The translations under genes and the position numbers were made by a program. From positions 12,520 through 76,519 of the forward strand of contig JAAAIG010000037.1 of the NCBI GenBank assembly GCA_015852425.1: a stretch of DNA of 64,000 bases, written 5' to 3'. The notes under the pieces are model-generated. The model was not told where the DNA came from. It saw nothing but the letters and a program-made list of their open reading frames with translations, and made no database searches. Source of the DNA: Gryganskiella cystojenkinii (Eukaryota; Mortierellomycota; Mortierellomycetes; Mortierellales; Mortierellaceae). Below, one piece after another: positions 1 to 11,447 of the stretch (position 1 is its first letter; each line of letters starts with the position of its first letter).

Positions 1-295
1 TCGTTTGTTATGGAGTAGGTGGAGAGGGTGAGTAACGTGAGTGTGATGGGCTGAAATGCGGTGGGATCTACTTGTCCTAAATCCAGATCCTATGATTGTC
101 CTGTTGTTTGTTGCGTTGTTGAAGTGGGAAGGCGATGGTCCTTGAGAGCGTGACGAATGAGGGTTTGGTGTTATTTTTTTAATGCGAAGGAAAAGAACGA
201 AAGTAGAGATCTACACCTTTTATTGGAAATTGTCAACTTCTGTTAAGGAGAAAGTCACGTGGATCCTTCATAATTTCAAAAAAAAAGTTTTTGCT
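1..295. other. Left edge, no gene recognised
   Basis: No open frame with recognisable protein features is seen here. It lies downstream of the minus-strand ABHD12-like gene and probably holds its 3' untranslated region. Confidence 0.4.
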
Positions 296-2418
296 TTATT
301 CGACCACCTCTGGTACTTCACTGAGGTCGACGATGCCGATCTTGTCGAGACAGAGCACCTTGGCCAGATCCTGTTCCTGAAGGCTGCTACGAACACTGCT
401 GCTGCTGCTGTCACTCGTGCTGCGAGTATCGCTGTTGTTGTCCGCGCTCGTGTTACCTGTACCGTCCGTCTTCTCATTATCAGTACTGCTGCCACCACCA
501 CCACCACCACCACTACCATCGCCACCGCCGCCGACTTCTTTCTTGCTTGCCATCCGTTTGTTCTCGACTGTCCTCAAGAACGCGCCCATGACCTCCTTCG
601 TGATCGCAAAATCTGTACATGTGTTGTGGACCGCATATTGAACAGTCAGGAATCCGATCTGGTGGTCCTGATTGTACTCGAGTGAGCCCTCTCGCGGGAA
701 ATCTAACTGCACAGTCTGGCATTGACCCGACCCATGGTGATGATGATCATGAAGATGATAGTGGTGAAGACCCCCCTCAACTGGCCCAGGCTCCTTGGGA
801 TCATGGCAAGGAGAGTTGACCAGAGTGCTGTTACTTCCACTCGTTATCCCACTACGGACTCCTCTATCGTCGCTGCTGCCAAATGAGGTCGGTGGAGATT
901 CCTTGCAGAGTGAATCTGCTGCCTCAAGGGGGTCCTCGCCTAAGAGAGCGCCACCGCGGCGTAAATGGATTCCATCCTTACTTCCAAAAGCCTTCCTGCT
1001 CGTCGAATGACTTATCTGGAACGACAATTCCAACCCTGCCCTCGCCAACTCGTCCTCTGCAGATGCCGCTTCTCCCGCCTCGGTCACGGCCAGTTCCTTG
1101 GTAAAAGACTGAAGTCGTCTAGCCGTCAGCGCCGTATGAAAAAGCGTATGCGAGTTTGAAATCAAGACATCCGCATCTTCTTGACCATGGATCAACAACA
1201 ACGGTGTCCGGATCGTCTCCACAGCACGAACAGTCTCGAAGCGATCCATTAGTCGCATCTTGAAATGGTTTAAAAGAAATGGGAACCGAGCAAAAGGTCG
1301 AACAATCGGAATCTTTCTGTAGGCTGTCATCATATCTGGCATGGAAGTAAAGGCGGCGTCGAGAATTAAAGCCAAGGGTCCGTCTTGTTGCTCCTCCAAT
1401 TGTAAACAAAGATTTGTTGCAACTCCACTTCCGAGAGAGTGACCATAAACGACAACGGTCTCACTCGCGACGCGCTGTGTTAACCACAGCCAGGCTGCCA
1501 TGGCGTCCGTCTTGAATCCAACTTCTGATGGGAACCCGTCTGAATCTCCATATCCTCTACAGTCGATCGTGACAACATGGGCCGACGGCATTGCCTCCTG
1601 GATGGCCTTGTAAGTCGATATCCGATTAGACTTGCCGCGGTCGCCTGAGTTATTTGAAAATCCAGAGTTGATTGATATGATGAGAGTCAAAGGATGTGAA
1701 CCAGAACCAAAAAATAAAATAAAAGATGTAATGACCACATACCGACTTGGCCATGGAAATAAAGGACAACCTTGTCAGCAGTTTTCAGGGCTTCATCGAA
1801 TATCTCTGCAACTTGTTCGTTCATAGGATTCACAGTGGCGGTACTTTCAAGGCCTCCATCCTGAGTTGCTGCAGGGGAGACACATTCTATCTCCTGGATT
1901 CGCTCGAGAACTTCTCGGGAAGTGGTCTTGGGCAAGATATGCCATGCGCCGATTTGCAGACCATCCGATGTCAATATGCGCATATTACGTGTTGAAAACG
2001 CTATGCGGACAAAAAAAGAAGAGAAAAAAAAAGTCAAAGATTTTAGATTGTTCGTTCGTTCGTTTGTGCGTTGGTACTCTGACAAAGCAAACAGCACGTG
2101 CAAGGGCCAACACTGTACGTCTGAGGGTATAGGCTTCAGGTGTGAGCAGACGCGCAGGATTTTGGAGTCTTAGCCAATGCGCAAAGACCAAGTAGGCCTG
2201 TGTCCAGGGTAAAAAGAGCAAGATTGCTAGTGAGGTCTGTAATGGGAAAAGAGGAACGTCGAGTTTAATGAAGTCTACAGAGAAGATATGTCCATGGGAA
2301 TGAAACAGAAAAAAATAAAAACGCTGGGCTGGTAGATCATTACCACATAAGCAATCAAAAGAAAGAGAACGCCAAGGATGGCAAGCACCAAAGCAGTGGT
2401 GAGTAGATTGAGGATCAT
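296..2418 (-). CDS. ABHD12-like alpha/beta hydrolase (monoacylglycerol/lysophospholipid lipase family)
   Basis: Four exons: 2344-2418, 2119-2236, 1743-2000 and 296-1644; all joins are in phase and give 599 residues. The first two exons encode hydrophobic stretches (about residues 1-45) that look like a membrane anchor, as in ABHD12. The hydrolase core follows: oxyanion-side motif FHGQ at the end of exon 3, nucleophile elbow GHSLGSG with Ser near 220, and acid residue in HGQEDAD. The likely catalytic His is in VQYAVHNT near the C terminus. Between acid and His lies an insert of about 150 residues rich in Ser, Gly and His, absent from typical family members. After the His there is a Gly/Ser/Asn low-complexity tail. 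ABHD12 enzymes cleave monoacylglycerols or lysophosphatidylserine; the substrate here is not predictable. The ATG at 2416-2418 directly precedes the membrane segment, so I chose it as start. The FAT1-like gene lies 346 bp upstream on the same strand. Confidence 0.86.
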
Positions 2419-2764
2419 TATTGAGGCATGGGATCCAATGAAGGGAGAAGTGCGGATTAAGAATGGCAAGGAGAGGGAGTGATGCAATGAATGAGGGAAG
2501 GAACAGGGAATGGAACGAAGGAGAGTCAACGAAAGAGTATTTAATATTAAACTTTTGGAAAACATCTTCACACACGCAAAGACCAGGGACAAAAAGACAA
2601 GCATGGTCCTTTTTAAGGCTTTTTTTTATTACTCTAGTTCTTTTTTCTTTCGTCACTTTTGTATTTGCGCGATATTCGACTCTACGGTATTTGTAGGGAT
2701 CACGGTGGTAACCATCATCTCTATGCGCGCATTCTTCTGTACTTGATCCTCAGACTCGACCTTT

Positions 2765-4094
2765 CTAAAGACGAGCTCGTCCTGCCTTGATTTCTTCATT
2801 CTCCGATAGACCGAAAGGAAGGTACCGTCCCTGCGGCGTCCACCAGTACATGCGTTCCTTGACCTGTGCCAAGTCAAAACCTTCCTTCTTCAACTCAACC
2901 TTCTTGTTCTTGAACGTACCCGTCGTCTCCAACTCTTGTTCACAAATACGAACAAATCGTGGGACCGCGTACCCAGGCAGACTCTTCGCCACATGTTCGC
3001 TCAATTTGCCCACAAAGACCTCCAATGCTGCCTCATCTACAATAGCTTGGCTTGATTCGCTGGCTGGTCGAATAATCGAATCCTTCAGGAACAAGGCTGC
3101 CATACCTGCACGACCATCCTGACCCGGGATCGAGACACCATAGACAGTGCAAGAGGCCACATTCTCAGCTCGACCGATCGTATCCGCGACCTCGGCCGTC
3201 GACACATTCTCACCCTTCCAACGGAACGTATCTCCGGCACGATCAGCAAAGTACCAGTAGTTATCCTTGCTCCTATAGAGGAGATCGCCTGTGCGCATAT
3301 ACACATCATCCTTCTCGAACGCATTCTCGACCAGTTTAGCCTTGGACATCTTGGGCTGGTTGAAGTAGCCAACATACCGTGTATGTTGGAACTTGTTATC
3401 GGCCTGCGTTAACAATTCACCAACCTCGTTAGGTCCACACTCGATACAGTGTCCTGTCTTCTCGTCCCGAATCAGTTCTTCCGTGTCCATATCAATCTTG
3501 ACGAGTTTGAATCCTGGTTGCAAGAATCTATTGCGTGTGGCAAGATGTGGACAGTCGTCAGCATGGCATTTCCACACACATATATCTAATTCAATCTAGC
3601 ATATAAATTATTCATACTTCAGGATGGGTCCACGGAAACCGATAGCTCCTTGGTCACGCTTGTTCTTGGACAGGTTGAACAGCGCTGCAGTACCCTCACT
3701 CAGGGTATAATATTCAAACACGGCCGGAATATTGAATCGATCTTGGAATTTGCCCCAAACGTCTGGTCTCATACCGTTTCCGAAGGCGAGAACCACTTTG
3801 TGCTTCTTGTCCAATGGGCTCTCCGGCGCGTTCAGCAGATAGCGACAAAGCTCGCCAATGTACTAAGCAGATGAAAACGTGAACGAGCCTGCAGCGTTTA
3901 GACTCTTTTCCTCATATATAATCAACGTCAAGATCCTTTTCGAAAAGAGCGCGTTACCTGAAAGTGGGTCACATCATAAGTGATACAGTCCTTCCAAAAG
4001 TTGGAAGCCGAAAACTTGCGCGCCAGAACAATAGTGCAGCCAGTGGTCCAACTCTGACCGACACCAATGATGGCTGAAAAGAAAAAAGGAAACA

Positions 4095-4131
<37 letters not shown>

Positions 4132-5919
4132 AGGCAATGTCAGAACCCTATAATAAAAGGCAACCAGCCTTCGCCAAATAGTTACGACATAATCAACGAC
4201 TTACATCCAGCTGAGTGGTAGAGAGGCAAGGTGATGTAGACCTTGCTCTCGGGTTTGATCCCACAGATCAATCCCCAAGTGTTGGTGGCCACTGCGCAGT
4301 ATGAAGCAAAAGGTGCACAAGCATGTTAGCATAAATGTGGTGACAATCGCTGCGTACAGTATCCGCGACCTATCACACTTACAGTTAGAACGTCCATGGT
4401 CCATGATAGCGGCCTTTGGGAAACCCGTGGTTCCACTGGTGTAAATCAAGGCCGCAGGATCTCTCATCGTGAGATGTTCACGAAGCTTCTTAGGGAAGCC
4501 CTCAGTACTGAGATGTTGCCAGTCCATGTATTCAAAATAAGAGGGGATCTCAATCGCCTGACGAGCATCCTCGGATAAATGGCCATAAAATTGCCCCACG
4601 ACTTGTTCCTTAGAAGTTGTAGTAAAGAGACGATAACCAAGGCCTTGGATCTCCCCGAGAGAAGCCTGGATGACAGGTGAAAGTTCAAAATCAAATAAGA
4701 GCATCTTGGCATCGCCGACCTTGAGCGAGTGTATCAAAACAGGGCCTGTGATCTGGTTGTTGATGAAGACGGGGACCGCAGCCATCTTGAGGATTGCCAA
4801 CCAGACCATGAGGAACATGGGAGAGTTGTGCATCATCATAGCGACGCGATCGCCAGTACGAATCCCTTTAGCGACGAGCCAGTGGGCCTACCGAAAAAAG
4901 TTGCAGAGGGCATTGATGATCAGGCGGTCAGTATGGGATTGCAAGAAGCAATTTAAAAAAATATGAAAAAAGGAAATTGTACACAGTCATGGATCGGCTC
5001 AACTTACGATCCGGTTCGAGGCTTTGTTTTGTTTGTTAACAAATTGGACGTAAGAAAGGGACAATGGAGAAGAAGGACAAAAGAAAATATTGAGAGGATG
5101 AACTTGTTAGCTACAGGTAGTTGAGAAGGGAAAATGATCCGAGCCGATGTCCAAAAAGGATATTTTTTTTACCAAGTTCAAGATCGCGCCAAGTGTATGA
5201 GGCGCCTTCAAAGATAAGAGCGACCGAAAAGGGACGGAGCTGACACTGTTCATCGAACCGGTCATACATACTGCACGCTTTTCTGCTCTCCAATGCATCG
5301 AATCTTGAAAGCAGAAAAAAAAGTAGTGAAGGCTGTCAGTCTGTCTGTTTGGTTAAATTTCAAAAGTCCGATTTCTGAGAAATCAAAGTTTCGTTTCGCT
5401 TCGCGTTTGGTGCACACTCTGCAACCTTCTCTCGCCACACAGACCAGTACAACACACCCAAAATTGGTCAAGGTCGTTCTGCAGTACATGTATTTTTTTT
5501 TTTTGCTCACTTTCGCTCCCACGGTATTTCGTCGTTCGATTGACGACAGGTCCTTAGTTGTGATTTCTCCTCTTGCCAACACGGCCAACCACAGCAGCAT
5601 AATCGCGAATGAAGGATCATGGCGAACCGGGTCCACGGGAATGGCAGTACAAACAACACAGCCAAAATTCTGAAAGAGTAGGAACTTACTTTCTTCGCGA
5701 CTTTCCTCCGATTAGGACCAGATTAAGGTCTTTGCTGAGCTGATACTTTTCGTCGATATAATAACCTGCCGCGATGGCGGCGGCAAAAGCTGCAACAGGA
5801 GCTATGAGGATATGTCAACCGGGGGATTCGGGTAACAGGCTGTCAGTGTCAAGAAACGGAATAATTGGTGGCGTGGTAAAGGTGTTTAACATCATTCCGA
5901 TGCAATGGACTGTACCCAT
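2765..5919 (-). CDS. FAT1: FAT1/FATP-type very-long-chain acyl-CoA synthetase / fatty acid transporter
   Basis: Nine exons: 5916-5919, 5690-5801, 5173-5303, 5008-5021, 4383-4887, 4205-4291, 3958-4073, 3618-3862 and 2765-3527. They total 1977 nt, 658 residues, the usual FATP length. The N terminus reads MAPVAAFAAAIAAGYYIDEK, an expected membrane anchor. The AMP-binding signature YTSGTTGFPKAA is near residue 240, LPLYHSAG near 280, and the FATP/VLACS motif FRWKGENVSTAEV near 506. The family activates long and very long fatty acids with ATP and CoA, often coupled to uptake, at ER, plasma membrane or lipid droplets. The first coding exon is only ATGG, and exon 4 is 14 nt encoding the middle of a helix (ASNRI). 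Both are forced by phase and by the protein match on each side. The 386-nt intron after exon 2 is the least certain join: it keeps phase 2 on both sides, but an extra exon inside it cannot be excluded. Confidence 0.9.
4097..4129. repeat. (AG)n dinucleotide repeat in a FAT1 intron
   Basis: An uninterrupted AG run of about 33 bases in the intron between exons 6 and 7 of the FAT1-like gene. On the sense (minus) strand it forms a CT-rich tract upstream of the 3' splice site and may serve as a polypyrimidine tract. It is likely to be length-polymorphic. Confidence 0.9.
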
Positions 5920-6459
5920 GATGAGCTGAATGCAACAGGTGAATGATGCAGGAAATTAATGTGTTCCAGATGGAGAAGAAAAAGAGAATCCAATTGGATG
6001 CTTTTGAAGAAGGAAAAAGAGGAGAGGGTAGAAGAGGATAGAGAGACGAAATGGTTCGAGGAGAAGAAAAGAAAGAAAAGAAAGAGAAGTAAGAAAAGCC
6101 AGGCAGAAATAAGTTCTAGCAAGGAAAATTGCTCTAGGACGGGTCGGCCCAGGGCGCCGTTATTTTCTTGTGCACCGTGGCTCACTAACACACATACACC
6201 CACAAACATACAAACTCACACACAAACATCCACGCACTACAAATTGTCAAGATCCACCAAAATAAAGAGGAAGAGACAGTCTACGCTACGCTCGACCACC
6301 GGTCCGTCGGCCGGACTTGTCTACGATTTTTGATTTTATAGCGGCTCACGGACCATCTCCTCGCGATGACCCATGCGATGAGCTCGTGTATTTTGTCACG
6401 TTCGATTCTTTGCTCAGCTAACATAGTAAGGAAGGTCTTAACTTCAGCCTCCATCTCTC
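5920..6459. promoter_or_regulatory. Intergenic region upstream of FAT1-like gene
   Basis: 540 bp between the FAT1 start and the GNAT stop. It is purine-rich on the plus strand (6000-6120), so a pyrimidine-rich leader would precede the FAT1 start. No TATA box or RNA gene is recognised. Confidence 0.4.
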
Positions 6460-7776
6460 TTAAAAGTGAAAGGATTTGTGCATAAAAAAGGCTCCATCGC
6501 CATAGATAGACAGATCAATGTCGTGCTCCGGTACCACCTCGAATCCCCCTACTCGTTGCCAAAACGGTCTCGTTCCTTGTACACTGACAAGGACAATCTC
6601 CTTCAGGTTCGGAGCTCCCTTTCTGTGCTGGCGACTTTTACCCCGATGGCCACGGCGGTGACGATGACGATGATTCGGTTTGGTCGAGAAAGAAGACGCA
6701 GTCTCGGTTTCGGTTGGTTCCGCATGTTCAAGCTCCTCAACCTGTTCATCCTCTTCGGTATCGACCAAGTCCCCTTGTCTTCCTTCGGTAGAATGACCAT
6801 CATCTCTGTGCCGACTCGGTAGCAGAGACTCCTCCAGGGCTTTCCAGAGCTTCAAGGCCAAACCTTGCCCTCTCCAGTCGGGGTGGATCGCGCAATCGTG
6901 GATGATATACTTTTCCATCAGTTGGTCGTGTTCATATGGATCTTCCTCTTCCACACCTTCACCAAAGACAGGATCGACCTTGACTCGTTTCGAAGGCGTC
7001 TCCTCGGTCTTGGCAAGACGATGAAGAGTCACAGATTCGCGGCTATAGGGATGCGAAAATATGTACCCGACGGGTTTCTCCCATTGAAACAGCACTGTCG
7101 TTGTTGGCTCCTCATCCTCCTCGCTTTCAGCGCCAGTATTCCCTCTCTCGTGAGACCCTGAGGCGCTCGCATCCATGCTACTGCTGGTGACTTTGGATAA
7201 TCCTGGAGTCAGAGAGGAAGAGGAAAGCATCTCTCTGCGGACCTTGCTACTGTTGATGCGGTGAGTGTGACCATCGCCTTCGGTAATATCAGGTGTGCGC
7301 GCACGGATGACATGAAGGGTCTGCTCCTCGTGACCGTCGGTATTGGTCGTAGTCGTGGTGGTCGTGGTGCCGTCCGGTGCAGTCTCTGTAATCTCAATTA
7401 CAGAGACCTTATGAGCGATTGAATCCCCGTCCTGCTGATTGATCTCCTCTCCATCATTGTCGTTGCTCTCTTGGATCTCGTCCGAATCCTCGCCATCTTC
7501 CTCAGGGTTATGGTGCTTGGTCCACAAACTGGTGTCATCGTCTGTGACGACAGAGTACGTCGCGAGAGCGACAAAGTTGCCCGCAGGATAGGCTTCGATT
7601 TTGGACCGGAACACGTCCTCGCTCTCGTGGAAATCGAAGCGACCCGGGTACGCCAACAGTTGAAGATCGTGGATGTCCTTGAGGTGCTTTGGTTTCGCAC
7701 GGGTGACAGTGATGGTTGTCAGAGTACGTGTTTGGGCATCCAGCGGTGGGGACCAAGATCTATTGATATCGGACAT
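6460..7776 (-). CDS. GNAT-fold N-acetyltransferase-like protein with large acidic inserts
   Basis: One uninterrupted frame of 438 residues. The N-terminal part (22-75) has the GNAT opening: beta strand TITVTRAKP, a helix, then FVALATYSVV. The acetyl-CoA binding segment is HPDWRGQGLALKLWKAL (residues 298-314), with the Q/RxxGxG/A pattern as RGQGLA. The closing part LKEIVLVSVQGTRPFWQRVGGFEVV (starts near 391, only the ends of this segment are diagnostic) matches the usual GNAT beta5-alpha4-beta6 region. Two low-complexity regions split the fold: about residues 79-225 (acidic, Thr/Ser-rich) and 325-388 (acidic, then His/Arg-rich). A small-molecule or protein acetyltransferase is expected, substrate unknown. 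The start codon at 7774-7776 is the first in frame. It is intronless, unlike most neighbours. Confidence 0.78.
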   Translation of the reverse strand: MSDINRSWSPPLDAQTRTLTTITVTRAKPKHLKDIHDLQLLAYPGRFDFHESEDVFRSKIEAYPAGNFVALATYSVVTDDDTSLWTKHHNPEEDGEDSDEIQESNDNDGEEINQQDGDSIAHKVSVIEITETAPDGTTTTTTTTNTDGHEEQTLHVIRARTPDITEGDGHTHRINSSKVRREMLSSSSLTPGLSKVTSSSMDASASGSHERGNTGAESEEDEEPTTTVLFQWEKPVGYIFSHPYSRESVTLHRLAKTEETPSKRVKVDPVFGEGVEEEDPYEHDQLMEKYIIHDCAIHPDWRGQGLALKLWKALEESLLPSRHRDDGHSTEGRQGDLVDTEEDEQVEELEHAEPTETETASSFSTKPNHRHRHRRGHRGKSRQHRKGAPNLKEIVLVSVQGTRPFWQRVGGFEVVPEHDIDLSIYGDGAFFMHKSFHF

Positions 7777-8019
7777 GACGAGTTATATGTAACGAAGAAA
7801 ACTGTTATCGATCGATGAGGGGCGCAAAGGAAGGTAAGAGGTCGGCGTGGGAGAGAAAAAAGAAAATGAAATAAAAAAAATTGCGAACCATCGGTTTGAG
7901 AAAAAAAAGAACAAAAAGGTGACGTGGAGGTGATGGTGCACCCTTAAGCATGCTAGATATTTATTTTGGTGGCGTAAAGACATTTTTTTTCTACGTGTGT
8001 CGTTCAATCGGTTGGGATT

Positions 8020-8034
8020 GGGGGGGGGGGGGGG
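8020..8034. repeat. Poly(G) run of 15
   Basis: Fifteen consecutive G in the 287-bp spacer between the GNAT start (7776) and the stop of the zinc-ribbon gene (8064). Its length is likely to vary and to be error-prone in sequencing. Confidence 0.9.
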
Positions 8035-8063
8035 TCATTATGTTTTCATGAAAGAAAGGTGAA

Positions 8064-10674
8064 TCAGAGGGTAGCACGGCATGCGCTCAAGCACTCCATC
8101 AGTCCTTTGATCTGGCCCGTTAGTACTTGGCATTCCTTAGGGCTCTCCGTCGCCTCCAGGGCGAGTCGGTAAGCCTCCAGCTTGACCAAGAGTGTAGCAA
8201 TCGTCTTGTGAGTAGCACTAACCAAGGCTTGAACCTCAGGAGCAAGAGGAACAGGAGGTGGTGCAGATGCATCCTGTGCCTGCAGTGGCTGCGCGTTGCT
8301 ATTGAGTGCCGATGATGCATGGTGTCCATGACCTGACCGCTGGCTGTGATGATGATAGTGGCGATTATGCTTCTCGGGACGCTCGCTCTCGTGGGAATCA
8401 GAAAAGTTCGAGTAAGTTGAGGTGGGTCTTGATACGTTGGCTAGCGAGACAGCGCCTGGAACAGGTGGCAGTGATTTGCTCGAGAACTCGCCTACTTTGC
8501 GAATAATCTGAATATGTCTACGCGCCTCTTCATCCTCCGATGCCATTTTCTATTTGAGTAAACCAGAGAAGTCGAGCGTTAATATACATAGTAAGAAAGA
8601 GGACGTATAACACACCTTTGGAAATAATTTCATCCGAATAAACATACATCAAAATCCTCGCTTGCATGCTTTCCAAGGATCTGCTGACTCGTGACTCCAA
8701 AGCTCGGCGACATGGATGCAGCGGGTGGGAGGATGATCGAGCTGGAGACGCGGCCCTGGATATCTCGTTGGTTTCGACCTCTGGATGGACTCGCCATGGG
8801 GGAAGCTGCTGGAGGTGGGATCTGAGGTGGGACAGGAGGCGAGGCAGTCTGGGGAGGCGGTGGGAAAGAGGCTAGAGCTGGGGGAAGGGTCGCGATTGAG
8901 ATCTCGGCCGACATAACGGGCGTGGGCAGCTCAGTAGACACCACCGTGTATTTGCCATGCTCCAGATCCTGCTCCCGTTGGAAATAGTTCTCGCAGACAA
9001 CACAGTACTCCTTCTTTTCGCGGTTTCGTAGGAGAGGCACGCCATGGCATGAAGGGTTAGGGCAAGGGTCTTGCAGCATGGCCCAGCCTTGCAGCATTTT
9101 TTGTCCAATCAATCGAGAGGCTAGCTCCGATTGTTCCCGATTCTTTTCGCGCTCCTTGATCTCCTCCACTGTGGGCTTGAGGAAAACCTCTTCTTCTGCG
9201 TCCTCAAAATCGTCGTCGCTTTCCAGACCTTTATCGTCAGCGTCTGAAAGAGTAGCGATCTCGTCGACCAGAGGCGGCTCTTGATCTTTGACAGTTTCCG
9301 CAACAGATTCAGCCGGCTGAACAGCCTGTTCTTCCACGACCTGCTCCTGTTGTTTTTGTTCCTGTTCAGGGTCAAGAATAGGCTCTGCTGATTCTTCCAG
9401 TTCGATGCCCTCCATGGTCTCCGCCTTGGTTTCCGCAGTCTCTTCGAAAACGTCAACTGTGGTGGGCTCTTGAACGGCCTCCTGCTCTACCTCCTTTTCT
9501 CCCTTCTCTGCTGGTTCTTCTGTAGTGGCAACATCAGCGGATATCTCAGAGATAGGCATAGAGTTTGGAGCTGCTGCAGAAGCAGCGGTGGGAGGAGGCG
9601 GGGGAGGAGTGGACGGAGGCAAGATGTTGCCAGATATTATAATCGAGCTTTGAGGAGATCGCTTCATATCTCTGGGGACAACCTGAGGGAGCAAGGCGCC
9701 TGAGGGTGGTGGTGAAAGAGGCAACGAGGGTGGAGGCGAGAGAGGCATGGATGGGGGAGGTCCAGGAGGTCTAGGCATGCCCTTGGGAGCAAGAGGTCCC
9801 GAAATTGACTTTGCAACTGCAGGTGGAGGAGTCGATGGAGGCATTGGAAGGGGGGTGGAAGATCTAGGAGGAGGAGGGGGAGTGGAAGGGGGATGAGGTG
9901 CAGCACCGCTCATGCCTCGGGCAGCGACTGGGCGAAGAGCTTTTCTAGCCTCCATCATGGGATCCAGGACAGAGGCGCGATGGCTTTGAGGTGAGGGGGG
10001 TCGGGGGACTGGAGCAGTCGGGACGGAGGGAAGAGCTGCAGTAGGAGCTGGAGCAGACATGGTATTGAGAACAGGTGGTGAAGGTCGCTGAGGTGCAAGT
10101 GGAGCCGGTTGGACCGGCTGAGCAGTGATATCTGCGGACTCTTCGGGGTCGACAGGAGGATTGAGTTCACAGTTGACGCAGATCTGGGAGGTAGCCTCAC
10201 GGTTGCGCATCAATGGCGTCTATGGCCAACAGCGCAAAAGTGAACAAGGTACTGGCGGGTAAGTAAAGGGTACGTTACACACGCAGAAAAGGCGGGATGC
10301 GGATAGTCTAGTCAAAGATGAGACTAGGTCGGGCTTGAAGAGCAAGCAATATTGCCACCAAAAAAAACAAAATAGTCGCACTTACGTTGCAATCAGGGCA
10401 ACCGTCGTTCAGCATGGTCTATTCAATCAATATTGTCCAGCATGTGGGTTAGGACTATGGCCGCAGGCAGGGTATATTAGACAACAAGAAGACAAAAAAG
10501 GGTCAAGCATACCCAGCCTTGCAACATGTAGCTGCCCATGGCGGCAGAGACTTTGTCCATGTCCATTTTTCTAGGTGCGGTCGAGGAATCAGATGCGGGG
10601 GCCGCAGTCTCAGGGGTAGAAATGACTCCGGTGGTGGTAGGTATGGTTTCCTGTTCGAGCTGCTCCGTGGTCAT
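8064..10674 (-). CDS. Protein with two p27/ZNRD2-type (SSSCA1) zinc ribbons
   Basis: Four exons: 10513-10674, 10386-10418 (33 nt), 8648-10219 and 8064-8549; total 2253 nt, 750 residues. Two copies of the Auto_anti-p27/ZNRD2 domain are visible. Copy 1 reads MLQGW, then CPDC in the 33-nt exon, then PLMRNRE and CVNC in exon 3. Copy 2 (near residue 385-425) has KMLQGWAMLQDPCPNPSC, PLLRNREKKEYC and CVVC. Each has paired cysteines for one zinc. Between and after them are long Pro-rich stretches (PPPP, SPPP) and an acidic Glu/Gln-rich region. The last exon is His/Ser-rich with a C-terminal helical segment of alternating hydrophobics. ZNRD2 in animals is a small protein of about 200 residues linked to mitotic and microtubule complexes; the role of this much longer fungal form is unknown. 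The start is the ATG at 10672-10674; in-frame codons upstream offer only a non-ATG start. Confidence 0.82.
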
Positions 10675-11447
10675 TAACAGGATCAAGGGAAAGAAAAGGT
10701 TGGGTGGGTGGGTGAGATGGATGAGAGACGGGAAAAGGAAGAGAGGTGATGATGAGCAGCAGGAGTGAATCTCGACCTGGCGCAAAAAAGAGAGCGTCAG
10801 CTGTTGGAGTTCCTCTTTTTTTGGACTCTCAAAAAAAGTTTATCTTTAATTCTCACCTTTGCTCTTCGTTTGTTCGTCTTCCATCCACTCACTCAGTCCG
10901 CTCGCTGACCTGATCAATCTTTTTGCTCTCCAAGTCTTTACAAACGTTTTGTGTACAACAGTTCATCGCTTTTCAAACTTTCTCTGGATGCGCCAACAAA
11001 AAAGAAAGAAAGAAATAGAAATGCGTTCAAGTTCAGTTCATCCAAAGTGGAGTATCGCTATCGTGGCTATTTTTGTTCAAGAAAAAAAACCCTCACTATT
11101 TTTGTTGTCGGATCTGTTGCCTGAGAGCGTCCAGAACCTATTCAAAAGTTTTTTCTCCACTTTCTTTTTCTCTCTTTGTCGGTGACCGAAACATCTCTTC
11201 TCTCTTCATATCGCTGAAGACGTACCCATGTAGGGGTGCTGCTCTGAGACCTGTGAGCCGACGGTCGACCCGGTGTTGCTGTGCATTGTTTTTCCAGGGT
11301 GCCGCGCCCTTTCCTGCAACGATACTGATACCTGAAGGTGCTTGAAGAGAGAGTGAAAAAAAAAAAAAAATGCAATTAAGGAAGCGACGAGTTTTTATTG
11401 GAAGCTACCCCGCACAAAGCGGTCATTAAAATGAGTGACTGAATATT
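10675..11447. other. Intergenic, no gene recognised
   Basis: 773 bp between the zinc-ribbon gene and the aldolase stop. It contains the upstream region of the former. Short open frames exist on both strands but show no splice logic or protein features. Confidence 0.4.

Noticed and set aside
5520..5640. Extra exon in the FAT1 intron after exon 2 (frame with SFAIMLLWLAVLARGE and KDLSSIERRN)
   Set aside because: No combination of its possible acceptors and donors keeps phase with both neighbours, while the direct join does and gives the expected spacing between SKDL and the next conserved helix.
8020..8034. Poly(G) run as a functional G-quadruplex
   Set aside because: A single homopolymer in a spacer without further G-tracts nearby gives no positional support for a regulatory role.
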